This document shows, piece after piece, positions 21,852 to 35,190 of a stretch of DNA of 64,000 bases. The stretch is from contig OW203771.1 of assembly GCA_934045905.1 (NCBI GenBank), positions 1,922,001 to 1,986,000 on the forward strand, given 5' to 3'. The stretch is from Leuctra nigra. Its lineage: Eukaryota; Arthropoda; Insecta; Plecoptera; Leuctridae. Position 1 is the stretch's first letter. The number at the start of each line of letters is the position of its first letter. A program made the position numbers and the translations under genes. The notes below the pieces were generated by a model that searched no databases, was not told the DNA's origin, and was given only the letters and a program-made list of their open reading frames with translations.

Positions 21852-24800
21852 GCACGGCCGGTTTGTTTGCCCATCTCCACAGGTTACACGGTTTGGTCTA
21901 GAGAGTTGATATTTGGCAGAGACATAGAGTCATATTTATAGCAGTGCCCTTTGAAAGAAAATCTGAAAAATTTTGACCGGAAGTGAAGTTATTACAATTT
22001 TAAATTTTATATATTTTAAAAGTCAAACGGGTCCATCGAGAGTTTTGAAATTTGGCAACAATAAAGACAATGTATTGCTAGACACTCCACTTCAAGAAAA
22101 ATCAATACATTTAAACCCGAAGTGGGAAAATTATCAATATTTACGTTCCGCCCTTTTTCTTTGATACACTAAACAGCGGCTCTAATTTCCATCGGGCTGA
22201 TAGCTCAGTTAGGAAGGTAGCTGGCTTCGACTTCTGCATAAGGCGTTCGATTCCCGATCCCGGAAAACTTTTTTTTCATATATTATTTTTTAATTTGTAT
22301 AAGCAATGATATAAATAAGGATATATATTCAAATGAGAGGTCCAGGGATGCTGTGTAGATCATCAATAGACCGAAACATCGCAATCGCGGCACGCCAGTT
22401 GCCATCGTGAACACTGAAGATATCAGGGAAACAGAAAAACTCACACGTCGTTTTACGTTCCGCTATTCTTCTTTGATACTATACAGACTGCTAATATTAC
22501 TGCTACTATTCTGCTAATTGAATATGAAATCGGCAACACTTCGCTAAGCATCCATAATAATTCACTGTAAATAGTAGCATCTCGGGCTATCTTTATTCTT
22601 GATTCAATATCGGCAAGGTAATGTCACGATGTGCACCACAAAAACTAAAAGCCAAAACGGGGTGAATCAAAAACAGGTCCAGTGTATTAAGGTCGCTTTT
22701 TTCCTAAATCAGCCCCTAAAATGGGAGCCAAAATGGATGTTTTTTTCATGAAGCCGTTTTGGCTCCCATTTTAGGGGCTGTTTCAGGAAAAAAGCGACCT
22801 AAATACACTGGACCTGTTTTTGATTCACCCCGTTTTGGCTTCTTACCGTGTGCTCCAATTATATGTTTGAATTGAAGTTCCAATTAAACTATTCCAAAAT
22901 AATTCATATTTGTAGTGCAATGTTGCCAGATTTATGGCAAATTTCAAACATTGTACACATTTTCTTTCTTATTTGGCCCGTGACCCCAAATTTTCAAACG
23001 GCAGTCTTATTCTAAAAATTATCCTTTACTATAATACGCTTAAAAGAGAAGAACGTCGTCCCCGTAGCAACGTGGCTGAAAATTTCGTTCTTTATACAAA
23101 TCTTTAATTTTCCACCGATCGTGTTGAAACTCGCCAGTAATGTACATAATTACGTGACTTGATTTATAGTAACACTTTCGCGACATTCTGTTCAGTATTT
23201 ACCGAGTTATTCGTGAAAAACATCGCTTTTACTGACCTCTTAATTTTAAACGTCAATTTCAATTGTGCAGTGAAAATAAATTTTAGTAGGCAGTGAAACT
23301 AATTTTCACAAATCGACCTGAACAATATTTTGGCCATGGAATCCGGAGCTCGGAAGTTGCGTTACGATTCGCGTCTATAGACATCGCGAATTTAGCACCA
23401 TTTTCAACGAAACTGGACTTTTCCTGTACATTTCAAGCGAACTGCCAAGCAAAAAGATTCGTTTGAATCCGATAAGTATTTAGAGAGATAAGTACATATA
23501 TTGTAACCCAGCGAAAGAGCTGAAAACAATAAAATGAATAAATACAAATACAAAAATAGAAACCAAATTGTTATTGAAAAAGTCACTTTCTTCGAAACTT
23601 TCCAAGTGTAGGAAGCCGTGAATCCATTTGGCAGTGAAGAAAATTTTGCCTTGACTAGAATCACGGGCAAAGCAACGTTTCATGTGAATAAATGCTGAAA
23701 TTTTTGGGGTGGGTTATGCGGGGTGGGGGGGGGGGGGCACAAGGGAACATTTCTGTCCAGAGTGTATTTTATTGTTACCTTTTGATATTGGACCTAATTT
23801 CCAATATTACGTCTCTCATTTGATATGACTATATAAACAAATATCAATAGCAAGCAAGAATATACATTTTGTGCTGACTTCACAACTTAGCATTTTATCA
23901 AAAGATTTTGGTTGGTACACCTACATAATATTGTATTGTTCATTGATGTTTTCATGTGTAAAGAGAATATGCGAACGATTAAATAATCAGGATAAGTTCT
24001 AAAGTGGAAAAATTCACAAAATTTAGTAGATTTCGTAATTTTTTAAAGTTATTACATAAAAAGTGACGAACTTCGATTAAATCTCGATACCACTGTTCGT
24101 TAATCATAATTGTAAATCAAATCATATAACATTTTATTATCAAACACGCCTATTTGTTTTAATTCAGTTTCAAATGCAACTAGTGGCTTTTCGGTACACG
24201 CTCTATGTTTTTGTGATGTTGGCCCCCAAAAGGGCCGTTTGTCACTACGTTTCGGCAGTCGTAGCGCTGCCATCTTCAGGTGATTCAAATATGTATTCTT
24301 ATTTTGGAACGTGAATTCGTTCATGTTGATACATTTTATTTTGTTGTGTTTCAAATATTATAAAAATAATTTTAATTCTATGCAACTGAAGTTATTGTTT
24401 TTATTCTTCATTGAGTCGTATCTGTTCACATTTTTTTCCATGCTTAAAATGTTTTAATAATATTGAGTTATTCACGATATATTTAAAATATTTTCAAAAG
24501 AGTTACATAATGTTTTCTTTGTTTCTTATTTACGTATGTACACTACAGGTGTGCATTGGGGTAAGTGTGGGGTTAGTGCACCTTCTTCAGATATAACTAT
24601 TAAAGAGCCTTGATTTGCATTTATGATCGGTTATTCCGTGAGGTGAAAAATATTGTCACGAGAGACAATTGACGAATGTAGATCTCCTCCCCCCACTACG
24701 TCATAAAACAAAAGTGAATGTTTGGTCACTGACAGATAACAACTGTCAGTTACCAGCTAACAGCTGTTACTTACAGAATTTAACAGTTTTACAATCTACA

Positions 24801-27800
24801 AATTGCCATTAATATTAGCAATGCTTTAAACTATCTACTTGAATCTTGTTCAGTCTCAATTAACTTATCATAAGAGAGGAAGGACCTTTTTAAGTTGACG
24901 AAACAATCCAGTGACAGAAGCTATTAAAATGTAAAACGCTTTGGCAACATACCTGACAAAATATCATTTGTTTCGTTGTACCACTGTAATATTTGTCCAG
25001 CATAACATCAAACATGATTTATATACGTTTAAATATATTGATTATACTATTTCAAGGGCTAAATTAAACTATTTAACACGTGTAAGCTAAACCAGAAAAA
25101 ACACTCCGTGTAAAAATACCAGCCAAGTCTCTTTAACTATAAAAAAAAATAGAAGAAATCTAAAAATTCAGCACTGAAAAGGAGTGATATCAAAAAAGGA
25201 GCCAAGTCAACGAATTTTCCAAATTTTAATCGTACCATTGAAATAAAAATATCAACCCCCGAGAAATACTTAAAAAAAGGACTTGGCGCATCGTTTTTTT
25301 AAAGACACTTTTCTATCCTAAAAGTATAGGAAGTATATTTTCCTGAGTATATCACATTCATTATCGACGAATCATACTACGTTTTAATATAACTAGTACT
25401 CTTACCTACTGGCAGTTTTGGTATTTTGTCAATATTCAGAGGAAATAAACGGATAAACGAATAACGAATAAACGGAAGCGGCCTAGTCTATTCGTTATTG
25501 CCACTATTTCTAGGGTCATATTAATCAATCATACTTCTCAATATCGTGACTGAGGGAAATAGCGAAAGCGCTCATTACAAGAAGGCCGTCAATGAGATTT
25601 GTATAAGTGACTAGTGCACTGAGCCATGCTGCTCAAATAATTACTGACTAGATTTTTATCTAAAGTAATACGTTATGTAATTTATGAATTTTTTTGGTAA
25701 AAAATGTTAATTAATAGCAATTAATTACACGGCGAGAAGGTTCAAAGTATAATGCTGTAGTAGGTATGTTGATGTACCCACAAAACTATAGGTACCTACC
25801 AATCACAAACACAACTGTTCTGTATTTATTGCTTGTAAGACAATGCTATGTTTCTTTGCGTACTTATATTTAAATTTAAAATATTTTACAGAATGTTCAA
25901 TATTTAATTTGAAAGTTTTGTCCCAATTTTTCTAGGCATTTCTGAACTACGTAGTATGTGAGTGGCATAAGCTTAAGAATAGAAAAATGTCTTTAAAAAA
26001 ACGATGCGCCAAGTCCTTTTTTTAAGTATTTCTCGGGGGTTGATATTTTTATTTCAATGGTACGATTAAAATTTGGAAAATTCGTTGACTTGGCTCCTTT
26101 TTTGATATCACTCCTTTTCAGTGCTGAATTTTTAGATTTCTTCTATTTTTTTATAGTTAAAGAGACTTGGCTGGTATTTTTACACGGAGTGTTTTTTCTG
26201 GGATATCACTTCTTTTGTTAGTTTATTCATACAGCTTGTAGCACATGTCCGAGCAGGGACTAATTTCTTTAAAAAAATACGCCTCAACCGATTTGGTTAC
26301 TATGAAAAGTTGCGTTTGGTATAAGATGAAAATGATTATCCAAGAAGAATAGCTTAAGTTTCGTTATAATCGATCCAGCCGTTTTCGATACATGACGTCA
26401 CTTCCGGTTTTGAAATAGCGGCCGAATTCCGGTATAGGTAATAAGAAAACAATCTAGTTTTATCTAGTTGATACCTTCATGAACGACCATCTGAATTCCT
26501 AATCCCTATATTTCCGTAAAATCGGTCATGCCGTTTGTAATATATGACGTCACTTCCGGTTTCATTTAGTGGTTCCTGCCGCCATTTCCGGTACCATTAA
26601 TTTATTTATTCATTTTTCACAATTGATTTTTCAAATAAATAGCAGAATGAATACGCAGGAGCTAGTTCAGTTGCAATCGGTACAGGCGTTTTAGATATAT
26701 GACGTCACTTCCGGTTTCAGGAATGGCGGCCGAGAACACTGCTACCTTGAATATATAAATTGTATTGTCTATGTTACAATGTAAGTTAATTATGTACGTA
26801 TTTTAAGTATAATTTGTTGAAATAAGTTAAATATTGCGTATTTATGACGTCACTTCCGGTTTAGAAAATAAGAAAATAATATTTTTTTATTGATACTTCA
26901 TAAAGATGACCATCTAAATCGAATGGCGCTAATTTCGTTCTAATCGGTTCAGACGTTTTTGAGTTATGACGTCACTTCCGGTTTAAAAATGGCGGCACAA
27001 AAAATCACAAGAGGCAAGGTATCATCAGACGCCAAAAGTGCATATGTGGTAAAAGTTTCAGGTCGATCGGTTTAGCCGTTTAGGCTGTGGCGCTGTCAAC
27101 AGGGTTTCCTGATATCATCAGAATCATCATCTTCAGAATCAGAAAGTGGTGTAATTTCACTGTTTTCTCGGTCCTCTAGCGCGCAAATGGCATAACCTAT
27201 TGTTCCCAAATTTGGTATATGTAGTGGGGTGGGCCATAGCTCGAAATTAAGATATTTCGCAACAATGTGAGATTTACCAATTTTGAGATCCAGTAGGCCG
27301 AAAATGCCATGTTGTTGCTTACAGTAAAAGTGTTTGGTCTGCTCCTCAGTTTATTAGGCATTTACGGTATGTTGAGTGACTGTGAGTGTATAGTACGACT
27401 TGGCTGGGTGGAGCGACCGCTCCACTAGATTATTTGATCTTTTTGAATTTCATTTGTTTGAATGAAAAGTTGTTATTTTTCTAATCACCCTGGAGTTACC
27501 ATGGTAATACCTTTGTTTTTCATAAGGCAACGCCCACCTTCATTGGTCAATTCTTTGCCAGCATTTCAGAGAAGTTTTATTTTAAAGGTGGTCCATCTTC
27601 AGTTGTGCATTGCCTTGCCCAGAAAGAGAGCTTATTGGATCATGTATTACATGGCGGGGCTCTTTAGTTATCTTTAATTTAAAACTATTTTCAATAATTT
27701 GTCATTCCTCTTGCGGTTTTAGGAGCAATTTAAGGTCAATTTTCCAGGATGATTTCAAGTCTCCCTGTGTTATCTTATGGGGGAAAAGATGATCTTCAAT

Positions 27801-30800
27801 CAAGAATATCTAATTATATGATACCGTAAGGGGCAAATATTTTTTGCTAGTGTATTTTTTGCTAGTGTTGCTAGTGCTAGTGTATATAATGGTTTCATTA
27901 ATCTTTGGTGTGAATTACAGCAAATTCTCATTCCTATGCCGTAACCGTAGAACCCCCTTAATGGTTAATGTTAATTTGTAGTTCGAGTTATGCTTTTAAT
28001 TGGATAATCTGTTTAAGTTTTCGGTAAAGGAAATTTCAGTTTGACTTCGAGGTGTTGCCTGTTTCGGTGCTCGATCATCAACGCGTTAAACTGGGCGTTT
28101 TCCTATAGTTATTAGTGAAAATCATAGCATTGACCCACGACTGATGAGGAACACCACGACGAACCTCAGTCAAGTAGGTCGGTTACGGGAATCGAAGTCA
28201 GGACTTCCGGGATACAAGTTAAGGGCGCTACTGCCTGAGCCAACTTGCTCCAGTAAAATTATACACAACTGATATCGCACATCTTCCAAATGAGCTTATT
28301 CTTGGCAGAGGTATCAATAATCACCGTTTACACGATACTGTGAAATATGAACATTTTCTCGGTTCTAAATTTTGAGATATAGTAGTTTTATGTTCCTTTT
28401 TTTAACATGTAGCCTTATCTAGGCCATTAAAATCAGGAAAACTTCTTTCTACAAGTCAATCACAAGTTTGCCACAAGCTGTTTCTGGACTTGTGATTTTT
28501 TAATAGAAAAAGACGCAAAACGCGTAACTCTGAACCACTCTGAATCAAACAAATAACATTTTGTAAATAATCAAATTAGTAAAAAAATATAAAAGAGCAC
28601 GTATATATGGGCTGTGCATAAAGGACGTCACGCTTCAGGGGGGGGGGGGGGGGAGGAGGAGGAATGCACCAATATGTGACACAACGTGACAAGACTCTCA
28701 ATTGATAAATTTCTCTGTCAGACTAATTGAATTTAGGGGGGGGGGGGGGATGGAGATGGTTTTGTAACGTCCTTTTAGGGGGGAGGGTTTGGAAAAGTGT
28801 GACACAGTGTGACAAGGGGGAGGGGGGGGGAGTCAAAATAACCCATTTTTAGCGTGACGTCTTTTATGCACAGCCCCTATAGAATTTGACAAGATATATT
28901 ATTTTCAGGGATTTGGCGATCAAGAAATGAAAATGAAAACAAAGCATTGCGAGTCATACGATTTATAATACCTCGTTTTGAACTCGCTATTTGCCTGATT
29001 GGTACTTTCGTGCAAAATCCTCTAACTGCTTACTACTCGGGCCACGACATTTGTCTTCTTCTTGAGGCCATCGTATTTATGTTTTTATGCTCGATGGTGG
29101 TTGCTAAAGTTGGCTGCTTGATGTGGAAGAGCTCCGGCTTTCAGAAGTTGGTAGACGACATTGAAGCCATGTTCAACAAGGGAATGCAAGGAGGGGAATG
29201 GGAGAAGACTTTGATGACGTCGACTCTAAGAGACAGTAAACTGGCAGTGAAACTTTATTTCTTGTACACTCACATCGGTACGGGGTTTTACATAGTGTCC
29301 TTATTTCCTGGTTGTTGGTCACAGAGAAAGTTATATTACGAGTAAGTATTTTTACTTCTACTTAATAACTAAGTATGTACAGTCTTACACCTCTTAACAA
29401 GTTATCTGATAAAGATATAGAAGTTGGCAAAGTTGGGCATCTTTCTCAGTTAGAAACCACAAGCTTTATTTGCCTTTTAATAATATTTTAAAAATAATTT
29501 ATTTTAAATCAGCAAATCACATCCCATTTTTGTTATAAATGGGTTATATTTTTGTGAAATAAATGTATTAATTTTTATGTTACAGTTTCAGTAACTACTT
29601 CGGTTATATGAGAAGGACAAAATATGTAATCTTTGCACAAACACACTTTTAGTTCAACATTAGTTACATGCTTCATGCCACAAAAATAAGCAATTCACCA
29701 AGAAATAGACGTGAATTAATCTAGAGATTTCTTTCTCATGTTATTTCAGCACCTGGTACCCTTACGACAACAAGATTTCACCCAACTTTGAAGCTACTCT
29801 CATATCCCAAGCTATCCTGTACACGATGAACCCCTTCTTCATAGCCTATGTCGACTGCTTCATCATAGCAATGCTGATGCAAATTATTGGCCAGTTTAAA
29901 ATACTTCGCCACACAATTATCAACATCAAAGACATTGCTGTGCAGAGAGTACAAAGGACGGCATTCCAAGGAAGTAGAGCTACAGTGAACGGGAGAATGG
30001 TTTCCGGCTCGGTGTCATCTGCGACAAGCGAAGGTCTTCAAGGAACTGTCGGATTGAGATATGAAGGTGGCAACAAGAAGGAGGTTGACCTTGAGATGGA
30101 AAGGCTCTTGAAGGAATGCGTCCAGAGCCACGTGGAGCTCATCGGGTAATTGATTGAACCAAAGACTCAACCCTAATTCCTTGGATTGAAACCATCACGT
30201 GTTGATGTTGAGGTGACCAAGATGATTGAACGAATAAAAGCGTCGACCACATTCAAAATCAGAATTTGGCTTGTATACAAATTCTGTTGAGTACATATTT
30301 CACTTTACAAATCGAATTGGACAATTTCAATCATAAGCCAATTTAATTTCAGGGTTTTACTCGTAACAATATTTTATTGGCTAGAATTTAAAACTGTCCA
30401 ACTTGAATTATATAGTGAAATGTGGACTTTACCGGTTGGGATTTTGGCATATAACCGGACAGAATTTCTAACAGAATAAATACGTCAAAAACAGATGCAC
30501 GCTTTACAAAGAAAAATAAATGGTATCGGGGAAGAATGCTAGGAGTCACATTCGGATGAAACTGAGATGAACTAAGTTTTATGTTGGATCATCGATCTTT
30601 CATACACATAGATATTTCAATTGCTTTCTTCAAAACTTTGTAGCAATATTTTCTAAATAACGAGGGAATATATTCTAAAATCTCATAAAAATCACTACAA
30701 GATGATATATAGACAAATTGTTTCAAAAAATGGAACCAAATCGTTCAAAATTATTGTCGATCTTCAACGGGACCGTGAAACCCTAAAATGGCGAACTGAC

Positions 30801-32885
30801 TCACTACAAAAGTCAAGAAGCAATGAACGTTCTGTGAACTTCAAAATTATTCTATTCCAGTCATGTTCAACTGCTAGAGAAGGAACTACAGTTCGTCTTC
30901 ATGAACCAGTTTGCTTGCAATCTCATTGCGACTGGACTGATGTGCTTGTACTTTGCTCTAGTAAGAAACATTTTCTTCTCAGATGTCTTCAACATGATTC
31001 CAAGGTATCAATATAAAACTATCAATAATTATTGCAGATACCAGCTTGGACTGATAAGGAGACTTCATATTTAGCACTTATTGTTGGATGTTTGGTGGAG
31101 CTATTCATAATGTGTTACTTATGCGATGAGATAGCTCTAGAGGTGAGTTCTTCAAATATTTTATAGAAATACATCAAAATGGGTACGACTTTATGAGACC
31201 CGATTTTATTTATCAAAATAAAACAGTGGCCTGAAATAGGCATGTTGACGAAGTACACGTGTTCAAAAATTTATTGAGGTATGTCAGTGGTGTAGGCGTA
31301 CATGGCCGAAAGTGTGAATTATATTTTTTCATTTGGGGTGTTTTTTTCAATTAGGGGTGGTTTAGGGAAGAGGGTGAGTACGGCCCTATTATTTTGGCTG
31401 CTTCCCGTAGAATGTGTGCTTAATATTATGGTCATGCTCGCGCGCGTAGAAGAAGTGTATATTATATACCTATCTTTAATTTTAAAAATTAGGGGTGGCT
31501 TGGGGGAGAGGGTGAGTGGCCTGAAATGAAGGCAGGTTGACGAAGTACACGTGTGCAAAAATGTATTGATGTATGTCAATTGTGTAGGCGTATATGGCCG
31601 AAAGAGTGAATTACATTTTTTCATTTGGGGGTGGTTTTTTCAATTAGGGGTTGTTTGGAGGAGGGGGTTAATATCCTACGATGTGCGCAGGATCGGTTAG
31701 AATCTCCATACCAAATTTGGTTAAGATCGGTCAAAGAATGTAGAAATGATTAAAGAACATATAGACAGACATACATACATACATACATACAGACATTCTA
31801 CTTTATATACTATATAAATATAGATTCCGTTCGGTGAGTGATTTTCCTCAAATGTATAATTTATTTTAAGCAAGTTGGTTTGAACTCTTTTTACTTGCAT
31901 TCCAAAGTCACGGGTTCTATCCTCTTGTCCGTGGATTCCTTTGGGGCCGGTCTTTCAAGACTCTACTAAAGTCTAGTAGTTCAAAACTCTGTCTTTCAAT
32001 TGGTTGTTGCCATGACAATACACTCCTAATTAACCGTTTAGGTAAATCTGCTGTTGAATCATGTTACAGAGCTCGCTGGTGAGAGACGCCATCTTCGGCT
32101 GTGATTGGTTGGAAGCGTCAGAGAGTTTCAAGAAGGAGATGAGGATCATGATCTCAAGAGCCAATGATCCAGTCGTCGTGAGAGTCGCTGGCTGCGTCCC
32201 GATGTCAGTGCAGACGTTCCACAGCGTGAGTTGTATGGTATTTTTGAAAATTATTGACGTTTGTATTAAAATTTATCAAATTGCTCATCAGGCTGTTTTA
32301 AAATAAAAGATCTAGGCAGTACCAGTGGCGTAAGAAGGGTGGGGGGGGGGGGGGATGGGGGGGATAATCTTCTCCCCACTCGACCTGGCAGAGCCCCCAT
32401 TCAACATTCAAATTTAATTTATTGTCCAAGAATCAATAAAAATTGTTTAACTTTTAAAAATAATCGCCGTGCGGAACAAGAATACGGGGTTGTTTGTTCT
32501 AATTTGAGCAGTTTAGAATCCCAGAATCAATTTTAAAATGTTTATATTCGAAAAAATACCCTGCGGGGCAAAAAATTTTTAGTTTCGTTTTGTGCATTTT
32601 AGAGCCTCAGAATCACTTTTAAATGGTTTAAATTCCAAATAACACCCTGAGGGACAGAAACAGACCCCCTCCTATTTTCGCCATCCCTCCCCCCCCCCCC
32701 CCCATAATAAAAGTAGTTCCTACTGGCCTGGACAGTCAACACACATTTAATCTCTTTGAATAATTATTAAGGATATGTTTACATTCTACAAGCATGATTT
32801 TCTTTCTTCGCAGATCACGAAGTTAACTTATACGTACTACATGTCCATGTTGACAATAATTATAAAGAACTTATATCTTCCCTAG
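21389..32885 (+). CDS. Odorant receptor gene C (intact, 462 aa)
   Basis: This is an insect odorant receptor of the 7tm_6 family, expected to form a ligand-gated cation channel with Orco in olfactory dendrites. Exons are 21389-21515, 28909-29341, 29750-30145, 30861-30960, 31038-31142, 32070-32225 and 32814-32885, joining to 1389 bases without a stop. The start is MWLNSPAVAQRW, shared by all paralogues and preceded by the conserved upstream block. Predicted membrane segments lie near residues 59-84, 88-114, 154-175, 204-230, 331-352, 361-379 and 420-445. The long loop between TM4 and TM5 (about 231-319) is cytoplasmic in the family topology. The C-terminal OR signature is visible as CYLCDEIALE, FGCDWLEASESFKKEMRIMI and VPMSVQTFHS. 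Exons 2, 3 and 5 are closest to gene E. Its ligand is unknown. Confidence 0.93.
21806..21851. repeat. (TTAG)n microsatellite
   Basis: About eleven TTAG tetranucleotides in a row, in intron 1 of gene C. It is not the five-base insect telomere repeat TTAGG. Confidence 0.9.
22190..22275 (+). other. tRNA-like (SINE head or tRNA pseudogene)
   Basis: It contains an A-box-like TAGCTCAGTTAGGAAGG and a B-box-like GCGTTCGATTCCC at suitable spacing, followed by a run of T near 22269-22276 that could end Pol III transcription. The acceptor stem pairs only partly (CGGG with CCCG), so a working tRNA is unlikely. A tRNA-derived SINE head is my preferred reading. Confidence 0.4.
22650..22842. mobile_element. 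Hairpin MITE, about 193 bp
   Basis: Nearly perfect arms of about 90 bases run from AAGCCAAAACGGGGTGAATC to its complement. The centre is around GGATGTTTTTTTCATGAAGC. It lies in intron 1 of gene C and is non-coding. Confidence 0.88.
25096..27428 (+). mobile_element. Composite repeat element, copy 1
   Basis: The first part (25096-26206) has about 210-base inverted arms starting AAAACACTCCGTGTAAAAAT around an unrelated 670-base centre. The second part contains five TGACGTCACTTCCGG motifs at 26393, 26545, 26700, 26845 and 26967, in divergent units of about 120-155 bases. The third part is a unique tail ending in the hairpin TGGAGCGACCGCTCCA followed by CTAGAT. The same order is found at 44018-45890. 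No coding frame is seen. It lies in intron 1 of gene C. Confidence 0.75.
28018..28107 (+). mobile_element. Helitron-like 3' terminal fragment
   Basis: The text TTCGAGGTGTTGC..GCTCGATCATCAACGCGTTAAACTGGGCGTTTTCCTATAG matches in pieces the last 70 bases of the full copies. As in the fragment at 13150, the end is CTATAG in place of CTAG, so these may be a subfamily. Confidence 0.65.
28181..28252 (-). other. tRNA-like sequence, SINE relic
   Basis: On the minus strand it reads AGTTGGCTCAGGCAGTAGCG (A-box-like) and then GACTTCGATTCCCGT (B-box-like). The spacing suits a tRNA-derived head. No terminator or clean acceptor stem is seen. The adjoining text (28141-28180) is weakly repeated near 50214-50265. 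Confidence 0.35.
28608..28881. mobile_element. MITE with GGGCTGTGCATAAA termini
   Basis: The ends TATGGGCTGTGCATAAAGGA (left) and GACGTCTTTTATGCACAGCC (right) form inverted repeats of about 27 bases, flanked by TATA on each side. The interior carries several long G runs, for example at 28638-28653 and 28737-28749. It ends 28 bases before exon 2 of gene C. Confidence 0.85.
31262..31650 (+). repeat. Direct repeat pair in C intron 5
   Basis: About 80 bases around GTGTAGGCGTACATGGCCGA (31290 on) recur near 31584 as GTGTAGGCGTATATGGCCGA, with the same downstream TTTTTTCATTTGGGG text. An (ACAT)n run follows near 31770-31790. The function is unknown and no coding signal is seen. Confidence 0.7.
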
Positions 32886-33190
32886 ACTAGTGCAATGCTG
32901 CAAAGCATACCACAGGAGTATTAGTGAATATAAAGAAAACATTACACACTACGTCACTAAGTCCAATCCTTAGAAGATTTAAGAGGCCAACCAAGTGCCA
33001 CGGCTTAAGAGTCGACAGGACTCGCAGAAAATTTCGATTCCGATGTAAAAAAAATCCTAGCAATGCATGTAAATGCATTAGCACTGGGTTGTACGTGACA
33101 TTTGTGACATTTAATCGTGTGTTGCATGTTGCATATACTGCTGTGAAGTAAGTTATTTTAATTCAAATATTGAAAACCCCAAAAAACCAT

Positions 33191-33500
33191 AAAAAGGCGG
33201 CCCCTACTTTTTTCTTAACGGGTTTACCGATTGTTTTCAAAATTTAACAGCATAGAGATAAAGAGTAAATCTGTGTCTCTAGTGATCGAAAAAAATTATA
33301 AAAATTGTTTTTTCTCGTTTTGAGGAAGTGCTAACATGGGCAATATTTGAGTCATTTTGGCACCTCTGCCCTGAAATAACTAAACAAAAAATTAAACTTT
33401 GGGGCCAATAGAGACACAGATTTACTCTTTATCTATAACCTGTGAAAATTTGAAGACAATCGGTAAAGCCGTTTAGAAAAAAGTAGGGGCCGCCTTTTTG
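33191..33500. mobile_element. Foldback element, about 310 bp
   Basis: Arms starting AAAAAGGCGGCCCCTACTTT are matched inverted at the right end. Inner arm pieces (GATAAAGAGTAAATCTGTGT) are also paired. The centre is around TTGAGTCATTTTGGCAC. It is non-coding. Confidence 0.85.
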
Positions 33501-35190
33501 TGCTTTATAAAACATGGATTTCATCAAGTATCGTAGACTCTTAATAATAATCTTTATAACAATTAAAATACTCGATTATGGGAGCGGAGGTCTAGTTGTC
33601 TGGGGGTTTTAATCGTCTTAGAGTTAATTGTCTACAAAGCTACAAAAATGTTTTTTGTAATTATTGTGCAGTTTGGGGTAGATAAAAATCAAACTACTGT
33701 GAAAATTTCATCGAATTCACACATCTCTTCACAAACGTAGAGCTTTTTTTGTTTTTGATGAAATTATTCTGCTCATAATTATTTATTCTTAGTTCCAGTT
33801 TTTCAATACTCGGCTGAAACTAGTAATTATAAGTTAACACAGTCATTCTAGGAATGGCATTAGTTGGTTGCTATGACAATACAGTCCTAATCAGCTGTTT
33901 AAAAGTTAGCAGAGTATTGAAAGACTTACCCTTAGAATTCACGCTAATTTGTACACCTATCTTCATTTACTAAGTAGGACTAATATATTGTCGGCACATT
34001 TCGAGATTCAAATCGTGAAGTTTACGTTTTTACTTTTTAATAAACAAAAAAAAGCGTACATTTGTTTGGTCTCAAATTCACTTTCCTGGAATGCTGGAAT
34101 ATTAATATGGCTATAGATCTGATTGCTTCTATTCTTTTTGTATTGTATTTATTTCAACATCTTACAGTTTGTGACAATATACTTCTTACTTCTACCTTGT
34201 AAATTAAGTGACTGCTAAACTTGATATATTTCTCCTATTTATATTCACGAATCCATTATAGTATTACTTTATTGGGACAATCTTCGTACGCTAATACTAG
34301 TTTCGTATTACAAAATTATGAAGGTAGATATATTGAATTTTGTAATGAAATTTATTGTGTGTTTTTGACATAACTAATGTTATGCATTTAACTAGTCAGA
34401 GAAAGAAAGATAATGAAAAATAATAAATTCCTGTTCATGTTACAATAAAATATTCTTAGATCTGCACACAATTCTGGACGGTTCTCTCCAGTATGAGTGA
34501 GAAGAGTAATAATTATTAATTATTATTTGAATCATCTGATTCAGCAAATCATATTCCCAGCAAAAAAGTATTCATTATTTTTATTGAATACAACTTAGAA
34601 GCGATTATATTTACGGTGTGTTTGACAAGAAATATTTAGTACACATTTTATGGATACAAATTATTCTCTCATTGAGTGTCTTTAAGCACACATTCCACTC
34701 AAGATCAAGTACCAATGCCTAACGCGATTAGATTCATTTATTGTTTAGCAGTTCTGCTATTTAAATATACATAAATACATAAAACACATACAGTTGAACA
34801 TACATTCATTGTCAAAAACACAATAAAATCAATGTTAAATACATAAATACAATAAAATACATAACGATAGGTACTAATAGGTACTTTAATATTTTGTATT
34901 TTGTAGCTAAATCCTGCCGTAGATATCAGAGTTCAATCATCTAAACCACATTAATAATGTATGAAGATGTTTCGATCCAAGTATGCCTGACTTGAAAGAC
35001 GAAGTGTTTACCTTAAGGTGCTGCAAGCGCTGTATCGTATTTCTGTTTCTTGCGGCGAGATACTTTTAATTCGCAACATTGGAAACGAAAAGCGTCTACG
35101 AAATTCATTTTAATTTTGATCAGAAAACAAACTAAGGTTTGTAGGTATAACTGGTTACTTCTTTACTTTTATATCTGATTAATTTAATAA

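Noticed and set aside
24100..24354. 84-codon minus-strand frame in C intron 1
   Set aside because: No recognised domain, no splice or start context; the GGCCCCCAAAAGGGCC inverted repeat inside suggests repeat DNA.
28620..28830. G-runs as G-quadruplex regulatory elements
   Set aside because: They lie inside a MITE and are plain homopolymer runs; length is uncertain in assemblies.
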